This document shows, piece after piece, positions 1-10,888 of a stretch of 64,000 bases of DNA. This DNA is from Acidobacteriota bacterium. GTDB lineage: Bacteria > Acidobacteriota > Vicinamibacteria > Vicinamibacterales > UBA2999. The notes beneath the pieces are model-generated. The model was not told where the DNA came from. It made no database searches and saw only the letters and a list, made by a program, of their open reading frames with translations. A program made the position numbers and the translations under genes. Each line of letters begins with the position of its first letter. Position 1 is the stretch's first letter. Location of the stretch: the NCBI GenBank assembly GCA_021730945.1, contig JAKFYH010000013.1, forward strand, positions 1 to 64,000, written 5' to 3'.

Positions 1-979
1 GTCCCCCGCCTCCTGCCGATCCGATCCCCGTCTTCGCCGTGGTCGTGAAGTTGTTCCTGGCTTGCACACCCGACAGGCAGGCAGGGAGATTCGGAAACTC
101 TTCAGGCGCATGGTAGTGATAGCCGGCGATCGGTTCCTGACGCGTCGGCGACACGTGGCCGCCACAAGCATCCAGGTCGGTCGGCACGACACCACCGGCA
201 TCGGCGCTGCCATACAGCGGGAAGCCATCGAAGGCGTAGCCGAACATCGCGTCGGGCGCCTGGGTGACGGCGCAGTCAACCGTCAGCCTGACGCGATCGG
301 CCACGGTCCCGATGTCGGTGGCGGTGGCGTGCCAGTGATACCACCCGCCCGGATCGACGTGGCCGCCGCAGGTGTCGAGCGCCGGCATGTGCCCGGTCTG
401 CAGCACCGAGGGCGCGTCCGAGAAGATCGGCACGCCGTCGAGGGCGACGCCCACCTGGTTGACGACCCCCAGCCGAGAGGGCGTGCGGGCCATCACCGGC
501 ACCTGCGGGATCAGCATCGTCATGGTGACCGTCTTGTCGAGCGTGGCCTCCAGGCAGGCATGCTCGACCCGCGGGCGCCCCCCGGCCGGGTCGGCGATGT
601 GCACCGTGCCATCCGGTTCGTAGAACGAATAGCCCAGCGTGTTCAGCATCCGCAGAAACGCGCCGTCCATCCGGTACAGTCCGGCATTCGCCCCGTCCCA
701 TTGCCACAAGCCGCCGACCTCCTCGAGGGTCGCCGGACAGAACGGTCCGATGGTCTTGCCGTCGGGCAGATACTTGACGATCAGCTGGACGCATTGCGCG
801 GACGCGCCGTTGTCGAGCGTGCAGTCGACGAGGTCTGGCGCGCGAACCAGGGCGGCGGCGCTAAATGCGCGGACGTCGATTGGGCTCATCGCATAGGCCG
901 GCAGTCGCACCGCGATGGTCACCCCGCCGCCGGCAATGATCAGGGCCGCGAGCAGGACGCGAAGCAAGCCTCGGCTCAT
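1..979 (-). CDS. YHYH domain-containing secreted protein (3' end outside window)
   Basis: Reverse-strand reading from ATG at 979 gives MSRGLLRVLLAALIIAGGGVTIAVRLPAYA..., later GGHVDPGGWYHWHATATD and EPIAGYHYHAPEEFPNL; open to the window edge. Conflicting + ORFs look like GC-rich shadow ORFs. Confidence 0.75.
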   Translation of the reverse strand, partial: MSRGLLRVLLAALIIAGGGVTIAVRLPAYAMSPIDVRAFSAAALVRAPDLVDCTLDNGASAQCVQLIVKYLPDGKTIGPFCPATLEEVGGLWQWDGANAGLYRMDGAFLRMLNTLGYSFYEPDGTVHIADPAGGRPRVEHACLEATLDKTVTMTMLIPQVPVMARTPSRLGVVNQVGVALDGVPIFSDAPSVLQTGHMPALDTCGGHVDPGGWYHWHATATDIGTVADRVRLTVDCAVTQAPDAMFGYAFDGFPLYGSADAGGVVPTDLDACGGHVSPTRQEPIAGYHYHAPEEFPNLPACLSGVQARNNFTTTAKTGIGSAGGGG

Positions 980-1650
980 GATTTCCTCTCCGCTGTTACT
1001 TGTTCCCGTTCCAAAACCTTGATGTCGGCAATCAGCGACCGGATGCTGTCGGGGCTCAGGCCGTTGTAGATGCCTCGGATGCGACGCTGGCCGTCGATCA
1101 GAATGAAGTTCTCGGTGTGCAGGAAGTCGTCCTCGTTGCGAGTCCCGCCCAGGTCTTCATCGACGAAGTAGTAGCGTCGGCCCAGATCGTAGATCTCGCC
1201 CTTTGCGCCGGTCAGCAACTTCCACTTGTCGACGACCACGCCGTGCGCCTCGCCGTACTTGGCCAGGACCTCGGGGGTGTCGGTGTCCGGCGTCACGCTG
1301 TGCGACAGCAGCACGACCCGGTCGTCATCCAGAAACGCCTTTTGCACGTCAGCCATGCTCGTGGCCATGAGCGGGCAGATGGCGGGGCAGGTCGTGAAGA
1401 AAAAGTCGACGACCGCGATACGGCCACCGAGATCGGCCTCGGTGAACGGCTCGCTGCGCTGATCGATCAGGCGAAACGGCCTGATGCGATGCTCGGTCGA
1501 CGCGCCGGGGGCCGGCCACTGCGGCGTGAAATCGGCTGAATCGTAGAATGGCAGCCTCCGTTCGGACTCGATCGGCTGGGGGCTCACGGTTCGGCTGCAG
1601 GCCGCGGTGGCCGCGAGCAAGACGACGAGGTATCCAAGACGGTTCTTCAT
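976..1650 (-). CDS. SCO1/SenC family lipoprotein (copper chaperone/thioredoxin-like)
   Basis: MKNRLGYLVVLLAATAACSRT lipobox; VDFFFTTCPAICPLM (CxxxC) and a conserved C-terminal His region; ATG at 1650 inside ORF 976..1899. Confidence 0.88.
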   Translation of the reverse strand: MKNRLGYLVVLLAATAACSRTVSPQPIESERRLPFYDSADFTPQWPAPGASTEHRIRPFRLIDQRSEPFTEADLGGRIAVVDFFFTTCPAICPLMATSMADVQKAFLDDDRVVLLSHSVTPDTDTPEVLAKYGEAHGVVVDKWKLLTGAKGEIYDLGRRYYFVDEDLGGTRNEDDFLHTENFILIDGQRRIRGIYNGLSPDSIRSLIADIKVLEREQVTAERKS

Positions 1651-2222
1651 TTCACCGCTCCATCCGCGAGTTCGTAGCAGAGCGCCGACTTCTGCAGCCC
1701 GTAGCGGAAGCCGTCGCGCGCCTCGTAGTTGATGTAGAGCTTGCCGTTCTCGCGCCAGGCCCGTTGCATGCCATCTTCCTTGTCGTCGTGAAACGTCAGC
1801 TCGGTGTAGGGCGCCCCGCTCCGGTACCACTGCCGCTGCTGTCCCTCCCGCCTCTCGTCGCGGTAGGTGAAGTCGAACTTGAGGTGGCCGTTGTCCCAAT
1901 AGCCCACGTGGCGCCCGTAGCTCAGGTTCTCGCGGTAGCTGCGCGAGTCGCGCAGCCGGCCGTCGGCATAGAAGGTGGTGGTAGTGCCGTGCAGCATCCC
2001 GCGTTGGTACGACGCGCGTCCCTTGAGCGCGCCGCCCGGATACTGCTCTTCGATGACCCCGTCGAAGGGCTCGCCGTGAAGCAGGTAGATGCCGTTCTCC
2101 AGCACCAGGTCTCGGCTCGCCGCTGACACGGTGGCAACCACGCCGCAGCCCGCGTGCAGCACGGCGGCCACGCAGAACAGGTACGCCGGCAGCCTAGAAG
2201 GTGAAGGTGCCTTTGGCGCCAT
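1647..2222 (-). CDS. MORN-variant repeat protein (YwqK-like)
   Basis: Repeated YPGGALKGRASYQRGMLHG / YYADGRLRDSRSY / YRSGAPYTELTFHDDKEDG motifs; 4-bp overlap with the SCO gene. Confidence 0.75.
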   Translation of the reverse strand: MAPKAPSPSRLPAYLFCVAAVLHAGCGVVATVSAASRDLVLENGIYLLHGEPFDGVIEEQYPGGALKGRASYQRGMLHGTTTTFYADGRLRDSRSYRENLSYGRHVGYWDNGHLKFDFTYRDERREGQQRQWYRSGAPYTELTFHDDKEDGMQRAWRENGKLYINYEARDGFRYGLQKSALCYELADGAVK

Positions 2223-3036
2223 GGTAGCTGCCCTCCTTGAGGATGTAGAACCGCGAGTTCATGTAGCTGACCCGCGACGAGTGGTAGTGATAGATCGGCG
2301 TGGCGAAATCAGCAGTCGCGCCAACGTGTCCGCCGTTCGAGTCCAGATTCGACGGGTACGAACCATCCTGGTCCTTGCGTCCGTAGATGGGAAACCCATC
2401 GCGCAGGAAGCCGAACAGGTTCGCATCGTCGTAGGAGATGAACTCGTTGTCGAAGTGGTAGTGATACGTGCCGCCCGGGCTGGTGTGCGCACCGGCGCGA
2501 TCGATGGTCTTGAGGGTGTTGGCATCGACCGGCACGTTGCCGCCTTCCCGATCGTTGTAGATGGCAACGCCGTTGAGCGCCATGCCGATGGGACCAAGCG
2601 AGGTGGCCTCCTTCGCGGCGGCTTCACCCGGGTTCACGGGAATCGTCATGGTGTACGACTGCTCCGCGATGTTGCCGTTGGGCGTGAGCGTCTGCCCGGT
2701 AAACGGCGCTTCGTAGAGGGCATGGCCGACGCCCCAGTACGGCGTGACATGGTCGGGCACGCCCCTGGAGCGCAGGACGATGGTCGTGCCGCCGACGGCA
2801 ACCGTGACGGCGCTCCGGTAGCGACTGCTGACGACCGAGGCAATCGAGGTCGTGCCGGCCGTCGCGGTGGTCGCGGTGGTGGCCGTAGTCGTGGTCGTCG
2901 TCGTGGTCATCGTGCTGGTCGGTGACGTTGGGCTGTCGCCGCTACAAGCCGCTCCGGCCGCCAACACGGCCAGGGCGAGGGCGAGGCGCGGATACGAGAC
3001 GAGTCGAGGCATGGCAGCGTGTGCAGGGTGGGTCAC
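2194..3036 (-). CDS. YHYH domain lipoprotein with Thr-rich linker
   Basis: Lipobox LAAGAACSGD, linker SPTSPTSTMTTTTTTTTATTATTATAGTT, GGTYHYHFDNEF, PIYHYHSSRVSYMNSRFYIL. Confidence 0.82.
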   Translation of the reverse strand: MTHPAHAAMPRLVSYPRLALALAVLAAGAACSGDSPTSPTSTMTTTTTTTTATTATTATAGTTSIASVVSSRYRSAVTVAVGGTTIVLRSRGVPDHVTPYWGVGHALYEAPFTGQTLTPNGNIAEQSYTMTIPVNPGEAAAKEATSLGPIGMALNGVAIYNDREGGNVPVDANTLKTIDRAGAHTSPGGTYHYHFDNEFISYDDANLFGFLRDGFPIYGRKDQDGSYPSNLDSNGGHVGATADFATPIYHYHSSRVSYMNSRFYILKEGSYHGAKGTFTF

Positions 3037-3158
3037 CGTTGTGTCTCCTGCCCTGAAGATACGAAGGGCACCTTGCGAAACTCTGAAGGGCGCGGCCGGC
3101 CCAATGCTTAAGGATCACGCAAGGTCTCGCTGGTCACACTTGGGCAGGATCTGACACG

Positions 3159-3844
<686 letters not shown>

Positions 3845-3848
<4 letters not shown>

Positions 3849-5248
3849 CGCTGCGCACCCGTCTGTTCGTGACCAGCGGCCTGGTGGCCACGCCCCTCGT
3901 GGTGGGATCGTATCTGCTCGATGAGCGGCTGCGGATGAGCGCCATGGAAGACGCACTGCGTTCAGCCGTGACCACCGAACTCGCCTTCGGACTCAGGGAG
4001 CGCTGCGAAAGCGGCGTCAGGCCGCCGCCCCCGCCGGGTCGCGGTCTCCCACCTCCCGGCGGACCGGCGGGTCGAGGCGGACCCCCGGGTGGCGGGCCGG
4101 GCCCGGGCGCCTACCGTCTTTCCACCTATTCCGCCGACGGAACGTCGCGGTTTGCCGACGCGCCGCCACTGCCGGCCGCGACCGTTTCCACATTCCGGAC
4201 CGGCCTTGAACGGGGTCTGCAATTGCGATTCGAGATCGGCGGCAGCGGCGACTGCGCGATCGGCCTGGCGCGCATGGCGCCGCGACCTGGACAACTGCGC
4301 GACCAACTGGCGGCGGTCGCCCTGGTCGGCTTGTCGGTGTTCGGCGGCATCTGGATCGCCGCCGGGTCGGTCATTACGAGAATGCGCCGCCTGACCGACC
4401 AGGTGCGACAGTCCGCCGCATCAAGCTATGCCGACCAGGTCCGCGTTGAACAGGACGACGAGGTGGCGGCGCTGGCGCGGGCGTTCAACGACGCTGGCGC
4501 GACGGTGCGCGCTCAGCTCACACAGATCCAGGCGCGTGAAGAGACACTACGGCACTTTGTCGCAAACACCACGCACGATGTGGCGATTCCGATGTCGGTG
4601 CTCCAGGGCCACCTGTCGAACCTGGATAGCGTGCTCGCCGCCGGCGGTGAACCTGGCGCGGCCGCGCGATCGCATCTGCACGACGCCGTCAAGGAGACGC
4701 ACTACATGGCGTCGCTGCTCAGAAATCTCGCCGTCGCCACCAAGCTTGGCGATGCCGGCGCGCCGCTCGCCGTGGGCCCGGTCGATCTCTCATCGCTGGT
4801 CGAGCGCGTCATCGGGCGCCACCGCCCCATCGCCCGCGCCACCGGTGTCGAACTCGACTACGCCGTGCCCGATGTGCCGCTGGTGGTGCCGACCGATGCC
4901 ACGCTGCTCGAGCAGGCGCTCAGCAATCTCGTCGACAACGCCGTGCGCTACAACACCGCCGGCGGCCACGTCGCCGTGGTCCTCGATCGCATCGCCGCGA
5001 GCGGCTTTGTGTTGTCGGTCACCGACGACGGGGTTGGCGTCAGCGATGAGGAACTCGCCCACTTGACCACGCGGTGGTTTCGCGGTTCCGAGGCACGGAC
5101 CCGGCGCCCCGACGGCAAGGGACTGGGACTGGCGATTGTGTCCGAGGCGTGCCAGCGACTGGGGCTGACCCTTACGTTCAGCCGGCCCGATGCCGGTGGA
5201 CTGTCGGCGGCCATGGCGAAGGCCACGCACGAGGCCGCCTCCTCCTAA
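3845..5248 (+). CDS. Sensor histidine kinase with Pro/Gly-rich periplasmic segment
   Basis: 4-bp overlap with the response regulator; HAMP-like region, FVANTTHDVAIPMSVLQGHL H-box, NLVDNAVRYN N-box, DGKGLGLAIV G-box; RPPPPPGRGLPPPGGPAGRGGPPGGGPGPGAYR in the sensor. Confidence 0.93.
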
Positions 5249-5294
5249 TCGATGAAACGCGGACCGTTCTGCGGCGTAGTTAGGTAATACAACC

Positions 5295-6470
5295 ATGCGC
5301 AATACCCTGGTGGCGGGTGGCCTGGTCGTGCTCGTCGCAACGACCATCGCTGCGATCGGTGCGGCCCAAGCGCCTCAACTGGCCGCTCTGCCGGTGACGG
5401 TGCCGGCGCCGGCCGACAACCCGACCACGCCCGAGCGCGTTGCCCTGGGACGTCTGCTGTTCTGGGATCCCATTCTCTCGGGCGGGAAGGACGTCGCTTG
5501 CGCCACGTGTCATCACCCCGACTTCGGCTACTCCGACGGCCTCGCGCTGTCGATCGGCGCCAACGGCGTGGGCCTGGGTCCCGCACGGGCATTCGCGGCC
5601 GGTCACAAGTCCCTGCCGGTCAAGCGCAACAGTCAGACGATCCTGAACGTCGCCTTCAACGGCCTGGCCGCTCGCTCGAACGCCACGCCGGCCACCGCGC
5701 CCATGTTCTGGGACCTCCGCGTGCAGGGGCTCGAGGCGCAGGCGCTCGAACCGCTCAAGGCGATTGATGAAATGCGCGGCGGCACGATTCCGGAGGATCG
5801 GGCCGTGGCCGCGGTGGTGACACGGCTCAACGCCCTGCCCGAGTACCGCCGATTGTTTGCTCGCGCGTTTGGCGGCACCGCCGCGGTCAGCGAACAGAAC
5901 CTCGGACGCGCGCTGGCGGCGTTCCAACGGTCGCTGGTGGCGATGAACGCCCCCGTCGACCGCTACATGCGTGGTGACGCCACCGCGCTTGGCGCCGAAC
6001 AGTTGCGCGGCATGGACCGCTTCTCGACGGCCGGCTGCGTGCAGTGCCATAACGGGCCGATGTTCTCGGACTACACGCCGCACGTCCTCGGCGTGCCCGA
6101 CCAGGCGGCGCTACCCGCCTCGGACGCCGGGCTCAACCAGACCTACGCCTTCCGCACGCCGTCGCTGCGCAACGTCGGCTTGACCGCGCCGTACATGCAC
6201 AACGGCCTGTTCGCCACACTGCCCGAGGTGATCAACTTCTACCAGCGGGTCAGCCGCGGCGGCGGCAACCGGGGCGGACGCGGCGGCCGGGGGCTCAACC
6301 CGCACGTGACCCGCGATGAGATCGATCCGCTGGCCCGTGGCCTGCGGGTGGGTGGACGCGGGCAACGCGACCTGATCGCGTTCCTGGAGGCGCTGACCGA
6401 TCCGGACTTCGACCGCACCATCCCCGCGCAGGTGCCGAGCGGACTGCCGGTGGGCGGACGGCTTCGCTAG
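5295..6470 (+). CDS. Di-haem cytochrome-c peroxidase/MauG family protein
   Basis: Signal peptide; two CxxCH motifs (CATCHHPDFGYSDG, CVQCHNGPMFSD); FRTPSLRNVGLTAPYMHNG. Confidence 0.92.
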   Translation: MRNTLVAGGLVVLVATTIAAIGAAQAPQLAALPVTVPAPADNPTTPERVALGRLLFWDPILSGGKDVACATCHHPDFGYSDGLALSIGANGVGLGPARAFAAGHKSLPVKRNSQTILNVAFNGLAARSNATPATAPMFWDLRVQGLEAQALEPLKAIDEMRGGTIPEDRAVAAVVTRLNALPEYRRLFARAFGGTAAVSEQNLGRALAAFQRSLVAMNAPVDRYMRGDATALGAEQLRGMDRFSTAGCVQCHNGPMFSDYTPHVLGVPDQAALPASDAGLNQTYAFRTPSLRNVGLTAPYMHNGLFATLPEVINFYQRVSRGGGNRGGRGGRGLNPHVTRDEIDPLARGLRVGGRGQRDLIAFLEALTDPDFDRTIPAQVPSGLPVGGRLR

Positions 6471-6476
6471 TGCCGA

Positions 6477-8429
6477 CTAGAACATCAGCCGCATGCCGCC
6501 GTTGACGGTGCGCCCGTCGAGCGGTGCCCAGGCGTCGACGGTCCAGCGGCCATCACGCGCACGGTCCGGCCGCAACAGCGGATCCCATGTCGTCTGGCGC
6601 ACACCGGTCAGGTTCTCGCCATTCACAAACAGCCGGAGGCGGCCAAACTGCTTCTCCGCCAGCAGGCCGACAATCACGTAGGGCTTGCTCACGCCGCGGT
6701 AGGGGTTGTGCTCGAGCCGCTGGACGCCGGTGTAGTACCACTCGATGCCGATGCGGCCCACGTCCTCGCGTTCCCACATGCCTACCAGGCCCGCGCTATG
6801 CCGCGGGGTCAACGGCACATCGTCCACCCCACCGCTGACGCGCTCGCGCGATCGCACGTAGGTGTAGCTCGTCGTCAACGAGAACGGCGACTGGCGCAGC
6901 GTGGCCAGCAACTCGACGCCGGTGTTGGTGGTGGGATCGTCCAGGTTGGTCAGCACCAGCCCGCGCTCTCCGAGCTCGACGTGAATGGGATGGCGGACGC
7001 GGGACCCGAACAGCGTCACCGATGACGTTACCGGGCCGTCGGTGCGACTGAGGTCGAACGACACGCTGCGGCCCTCTTCGGCGCGCAGCGGCACCGGGAT
7101 CTCAAGGCGTGTCAGCCCTGCCGCTTCGGTTTCCTCGGTCAGCGGTGATGGCCCAAAGAAACCCGTGCCGGCCGACAGCCGCGCGTTCCAGCCACCCGAT
7201 CGGGCCAGTGCCGACACCCGGGGACTGACGAACGTGCCGTACTGGCTGTGATGGTCGAGGCGGCCGCTGGCGCTCACCGACAACCAGCTTGTCACCGTCA
7301 GATCGTCCTGGGCGAACAGGCCCGGCACCGAGTAGGTGAAATCAAACCGGGGCAAGTCGGTGGCGCGATAGGCCTCGCGCTCGAGCGCGGCGCCGACGAC
7401 CCAGGTGTGACGTCCCGCCGCTCCGCGCACGGTGGCCTCGCCAAACAGCGTGCTGTGCCGATCGCGCTCCAGGTTCTCGCCGAACTGATGGTCGTGACGC
7501 TGCTCGGCGACCGCCGCCCGCGCGCTCACCACATAGCGCTCGCGCAGCAGGGTTTGGCCCACGGCGCCGACGTCGAAGCGGCGCGTCTCAAGAGCCTCCC
7601 GGTACGCGCCGGCACCCGAGGGCAACCCCCTTCCGGCCATCGTCCCGCCAGTGCGGTTCTCGATCGTCGCGCCAGTGGTGGCAAAGAACGTGCTGCCCTG
7701 GCCGTTGTCCCACGACAGTCGCGGCCGCACCACGGCGCGAGAGTAGCCGGGCAAGTCGGCCCACCCGTCGTCGTTGACGTCGGTGCGATTTTGCCAATGG
7801 CCGCCACCAAGCACGGTGAGACCCCAGCCGCCCGACAGCGGCTGGCCGATCCAGGTCACCGCATCGGTGGCGCCACGAGTGGATTGATTGATCAGGAACT
7901 CCCGCTGGGGCGTGGTGCCCGGCCGCCGCGAGATCAGGTTGACGACCCCGCCCATGGCGCCGGCGCCATACAGCGATGAGGCGACGCCCTTGATCACTTC
8001 GACCTGCGACAGGTCCATGGGCGGGATCTGCAGCAATGACAGCGCGCCCACCTGCTCGCCGAACAGCGGCAGGCCATCCGAGAGGAAGCGGGTGTAACGG
8101 CCGCGCATGCCCTGGATGCGGACGCTCGCCGCGCCGAGCGACGGCGAGGTCGCCTGCACGCGCATGCCGCCCATCTCGTTCAGCATCATGACGATGTCGC
8201 CGGGTGTCATCAGCAGCTTTTCATCGATCTCCTCGCGCTCCAGCACCTCCACCCGCATGGGCTGGTCGTCGAGCCGCTTGCCGCTCCTGGTCGCCGACAC
8301 CTCGACGAACTCCTCCACTTCGGGGACCTGCTCGGCCGGTGGCCGGTCGGGCGTCGCCGGCGCCGGGGGAACCTGCGCGAGCGCCGCAGCGGGAATCAAC
8401 AGACCGATCAAGATGAGGATGAGCAGCAC
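6477..8429 (-). CDS. TonB-dependent receptor
   Basis: Signal peptide; plug motif VRIQGMRGRYTRFLSDGLPL...VEVIKGVASSLYGAGAMGGVVNLISRRP; beta-barrel ending ...NGGMRLMF. Confidence 0.93.
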   Translation of the reverse strand: MLLILILIGLLIPAAALAQVPPAPATPDRPPAEQVPEVEEFVEVSATRSGKRLDDQPMRVEVLEREEIDEKLLMTPGDIVMMLNEMGGMRVQATSPSLGAASVRIQGMRGRYTRFLSDGLPLFGEQVGALSLLQIPPMDLSQVEVIKGVASSLYGAGAMGGVVNLISRRPGTTPQREFLINQSTRGATDAVTWIGQPLSGGWGLTVLGGGHWQNRTDVNDDGWADLPGYSRAVVRPRLSWDNGQGSTFFATTGATIENRTGGTMAGRGLPSGAGAYREALETRRFDVGAVGQTLLRERYVVSARAAVAEQRHDHQFGENLERDRHSTLFGEATVRGAAGRHTWVVGAALEREAYRATDLPRFDFTYSVPGLFAQDDLTVTSWLSVSASGRLDHHSQYGTFVSPRVSALARSGGWNARLSAGTGFFGPSPLTEETEAAGLTRLEIPVPLRAEEGRSVSFDLSRTDGPVTSSVTLFGSRVRHPIHVELGERGLVLTNLDDPTTNTGVELLATLRQSPFSLTTSYTYVRSRERVSGGVDDVPLTPRHSAGLVGMWEREDVGRIGIEWYYTGVQRLEHNPYRGVSKPYVIVGLLAEKQFGRLRLFVNGENLTGVRQTTWDPLLRPDRARDGRWTVDAWAPLDGRTVNGGMRLMF

Positions 8430-8512
8430 GGTTCACCATTGTGCCCCATGTGCGCAGGCCGTCGGACTCGCGGTGATCGAGGCGGCGCCGGTGGAACAGC
8501 TTGGACCTGGCG

Positions 8513-9682
8513 TCAGGCTTGCTGCGGCGAAGCGTTCGCCAGGCCGCTGATGCGATTGCGTCCGTCGCTCTTGGCTCGATACAACGCGGTGTCCGCTGCC
8601 TTGAGCGATCCCGACAGATCGGTACCGACGGTTGCCACGCCGACGCTCAGGGTGGGATGGGGCTCGGTCAGGGTATCGGCGTAGACGTGTTGGCAGTGCC
8701 GGGAGAATTCGCGGGCCGACGCTTCGCTGGTCGCGCGAAGTGATGCCAGGTCGGGCGCCAACAGGGCAAACTCGTCACCGCCGAGCCGGCACACGACGCT
8801 CCGATCACCGGCCAGCCGATTGAGGATGGCACCCAGGGCCGCGAGCAGGCGGTCGCCTTCGGCGTGGCCGAGCGTATCGTTGACGTGCTTGAAGTGATCG
8901 ACGTCGATGAGCGCGATGCTGCTGCCCCACGGGTGCGCGGCTTGCCACGACGCGAAGCGGCGCGTGAAGCCATGGCGATTGAGCAAGCCCGTCAGGTCGT
9001 CATGGTCGGCCTGGCGACGAACATCCCGTGTCATCAGCGCGTTGATGCACATGATGACCCCGGTGTAGGTGCACAGCATCGCCGAGCCGCCTACCAGGTA
9101 GGCCAGCGTGTTGGTCGGTGTCCGCGCCAGGCCCGATGCCGACGGTTCAGCGGACAGCGCCGCCCAGGTGCGAGCGACTGAGACCACGGCGAAGACTGCC
9201 ATGGGCACGCTCGCGAATCGCAGCGCGAAGCGCAGGTCGGCGTCGCGACGGCGCCAGAACATCCAGGCGGTGGTCGCCGTGACCCAGGCGTGAATCGGCG
9301 ATACCGTGAGCACGCGCGCGCTGCCGCTGGGGCTGATCAGGCCGAAGTACCACGCCGATGCGAAGGTGCCTGCGGCGACCACCGATGTCAGCCACCAACG
9401 CGGCGTCAATCCCATGAACTGGCGAGTGCCGACCCACGCCAGCCACACGCCGGTGTTGAGCAGGCTCAAACCCACCGGGTAGGCCAGCCAGGCGGGAATG
9501 ACTCCCTGGAGGTTGTTGAGCGCCAGCCCGCACGGCGTCAGGAACGCCATGCCGAGCCAGGCCGGAAAGCCCGGCACGTGCCACGCGGCGCGGGCCTGCG
9601 ACGCCAGCACCAGCGTCATGAAGAACCCGCTGATGGAGACCATCAGGCTCGCGCTGCGCAGTTCCAGCCAGTCCGGGATCAT
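8513..9682 (-). CDS. Membrane-anchored GGDEF-domain protein (putative diguanylate cyclase)
   Basis: Multiple TM segments, then DDLTGLLNRHGFTRRF...IDVDHFKHVNDTLGHAEGDRLL...RLGGDEFALL. Start assigned to ATG 9682. Confidence 0.9.
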   Translation of the reverse strand: MIPDWLELRSASLMVSISGFFMTLVLASQARAAWHVPGFPAWLGMAFLTPCGLALNNLQGVIPAWLAYPVGLSLLNTGVWLAWVGTRQFMGLTPRWWLTSVVAAGTFASAWYFGLISPSGSARVLTVSPIHAWVTATTAWMFWRRRDADLRFALRFASVPMAVFAVVSVARTWAALSAEPSASGLARTPTNTLAYLVGGSAMLCTYTGVIMCINALMTRDVRRQADHDDLTGLLNRHGFTRRFASWQAAHPWGSSIALIDVDHFKHVNDTLGHAEGDRLLAALGAILNRLAGDRSVVCRLGGDEFALLAPDLASLRATSEASAREFSRHCQHVYADTLTEPHPTLSVGVATVGTDLSGSLKAADTALYRAKSDGRNRISGLANASPQQA

Positions 9683-9758
9683 GAGGTGGTGCCGGGCTTG
9701 TTGTACAACATCGGCCCCAACCTGCCTAGCGTCGAGCCCGTGCCTGGTCCTTCCGGCG

Positions 9759-10460
9759 TCAAGGCGCGGGTGCCGGCTTGAGGCGAAACTCCAGGGTGAG
9801 CCCGCACACCTCGATCCGGTCGCCGTCGCGCAAGTCGTGGCGGCTGGTGATGGGCTGCCCATTCACCAGTGTCGCGGCGCCGACCGCGCTCACGGTATAG
9901 CCGTCACCGCTGCGCGACACCGCCGCAGCCACTTTGGGCTTGAACCAGCCGGTCAACTTGATCTGCGCCAACTCGGTCTTGCCAATGAGCACGGTCAGGC
10001 TGGTCATCGGGTACTCATCGGCGGCCGACTCGCCGGCGACCACGCGCAGCACACCGAGCCTCGATGGCGGCAGCGGTAACGACGTCGGTGACAGGGGGAT
10101 GGTGGCGACCCCGATCGCGTCGCCGGCCGGCGGCGAGGCCGGCGCGGCGGAGTGCCGGTGGGCCTGGTTGCCGCCTACGTTGGAGAACACCAGCACGTGG
10201 TGGCCCACCTGCACCACGTCGCAATCGCGCAGCACGTGCCGCGCTATCGGCTTGTCGTTCACGAAGGTGCCGTTGGTACTCTGGAGATCCTCGACCACGC
10301 AGGTATCGCCGTCGCGAAACACGCGCGCATGCCGTCCCGACACCGCCGGGTTGTTGATGACGACCAGGTTGTCCGGCAGGCGGCCAATGGTCACCGGTTG
10401 GCCGCCGATCGGGAGCTGTTGCAACTGGCGACCGTCAAGCGTCAGGGTCAGTTTCGGCAT
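9759..10460 (-). CDS. Protein with two FHA-like domains
   Basis: N-terminal VTIGRLPDNLVVINNPAVSGRHARVFRDGDTCVVEDLQSTNGTFVN; second FHA-like region LVNGQPITSRHDLRDGDRIEVCGLTLEF. Confidence 0.88.
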   Translation of the reverse strand: MPKLTLTLDGRQLQQLPIGGQPVTIGRLPDNLVVINNPAVSGRHARVFRDGDTCVVEDLQSTNGTFVNDKPIARHVLRDCDVVQVGHHVLVFSNVGGNQAHRHSAAPASPPAGDAIGVATIPLSPTSLPLPPSRLGVLRVVAGESAADEYPMTSLTVLIGKTELAQIKLTGWFKPKVAAAVSRSGDGYTVSAVGAATLVNGQPITSRHDLRDGDRIEVCGLTLEFRLKPAPAP

Positions 10461-10486
10461 GGCCGCATTGGAGGTATTCTCTCCGC

Positions 10487-10888
10487 ATGAGATGGCTGGT
10501 CAAAGAGGAACCTGACAACTACTCGTTTGCACAGTTTCAAGCCGAGGGCAGAACGACCTGGGCTGGGGTGAGCAACCCGGTGGCGCAACGCAACCTGCGC
10601 GCCATGAAGAAGGGCGAGAAGGTCTTCTTCTATCACACGGGGAAGCAGAAGGCGATCGTCGGCACGGCGACCGTAGACGTGGTGGCCTACCCGGATCCCA
10701 CGAACGCGAAGTTGGTGGTCGTGGAACTCGCCGTGGGCAAGCCGCTCAAGCGGCCGGTGACGCTGGCCGAGATCAAGGCCGACAAGCGGTTCGCCACCAT
10801 GCCGCTCGTGCGCATCGCCCGCTTGTCAGTGCAACCGGTCACCGACGATGAATGGGACATGATCGAGGCGATGAGCAGGTTCGGTTAG
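10487..10888 (+). CDS. EVE domain-containing protein
   Basis: MRWLVKEEPDNYSFAQFQAEGRTTWAGVSNPVAQRNLRAMKKGEKVFFYHTGKQKAIVGTATV typical EVE N-terminus. Confidence 0.9.
   Translation: MRWLVKEEPDNYSFAQFQAEGRTTWAGVSNPVAQRNLRAMKKGEKVFFYHTGKQKAIVGTATVDVVAYPDPTNAKLVVVELAVGKPLKRPVTLAEIKADKRFATMPLVRIARLSVQPVTDDEWDMIEAMSRFG

Noticed and set aside
276-794. 172-aa minus-strand ORF listed in the track
   Set aside because: Out of frame with the YHYH reading, Arg/Gly-rich with no recognisable domain.
62-1069. 335-aa + strand ORF and other + ORFs across 1-2925
   Set aside because: Opposite strand gives coherent families (YHYH, SCO, MORN) with signal peptides; these ORFs are Arg/Val/His-rich shadow ORFs typical of high-GC DNA.
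2830-2935. Trinucleotide-like repeat as a non-coding element
   Set aside because: It is explained as the poly-Thr linker of the YHYH lipoprotein, in frame.
10487-10888. EVE protein as part of an anti-phage defence island
   Set aside because: EVE domains can read modified bases, but neighbours (FHA protein, GGDEF protein, lipoproteins) are not recognisable defence genes.
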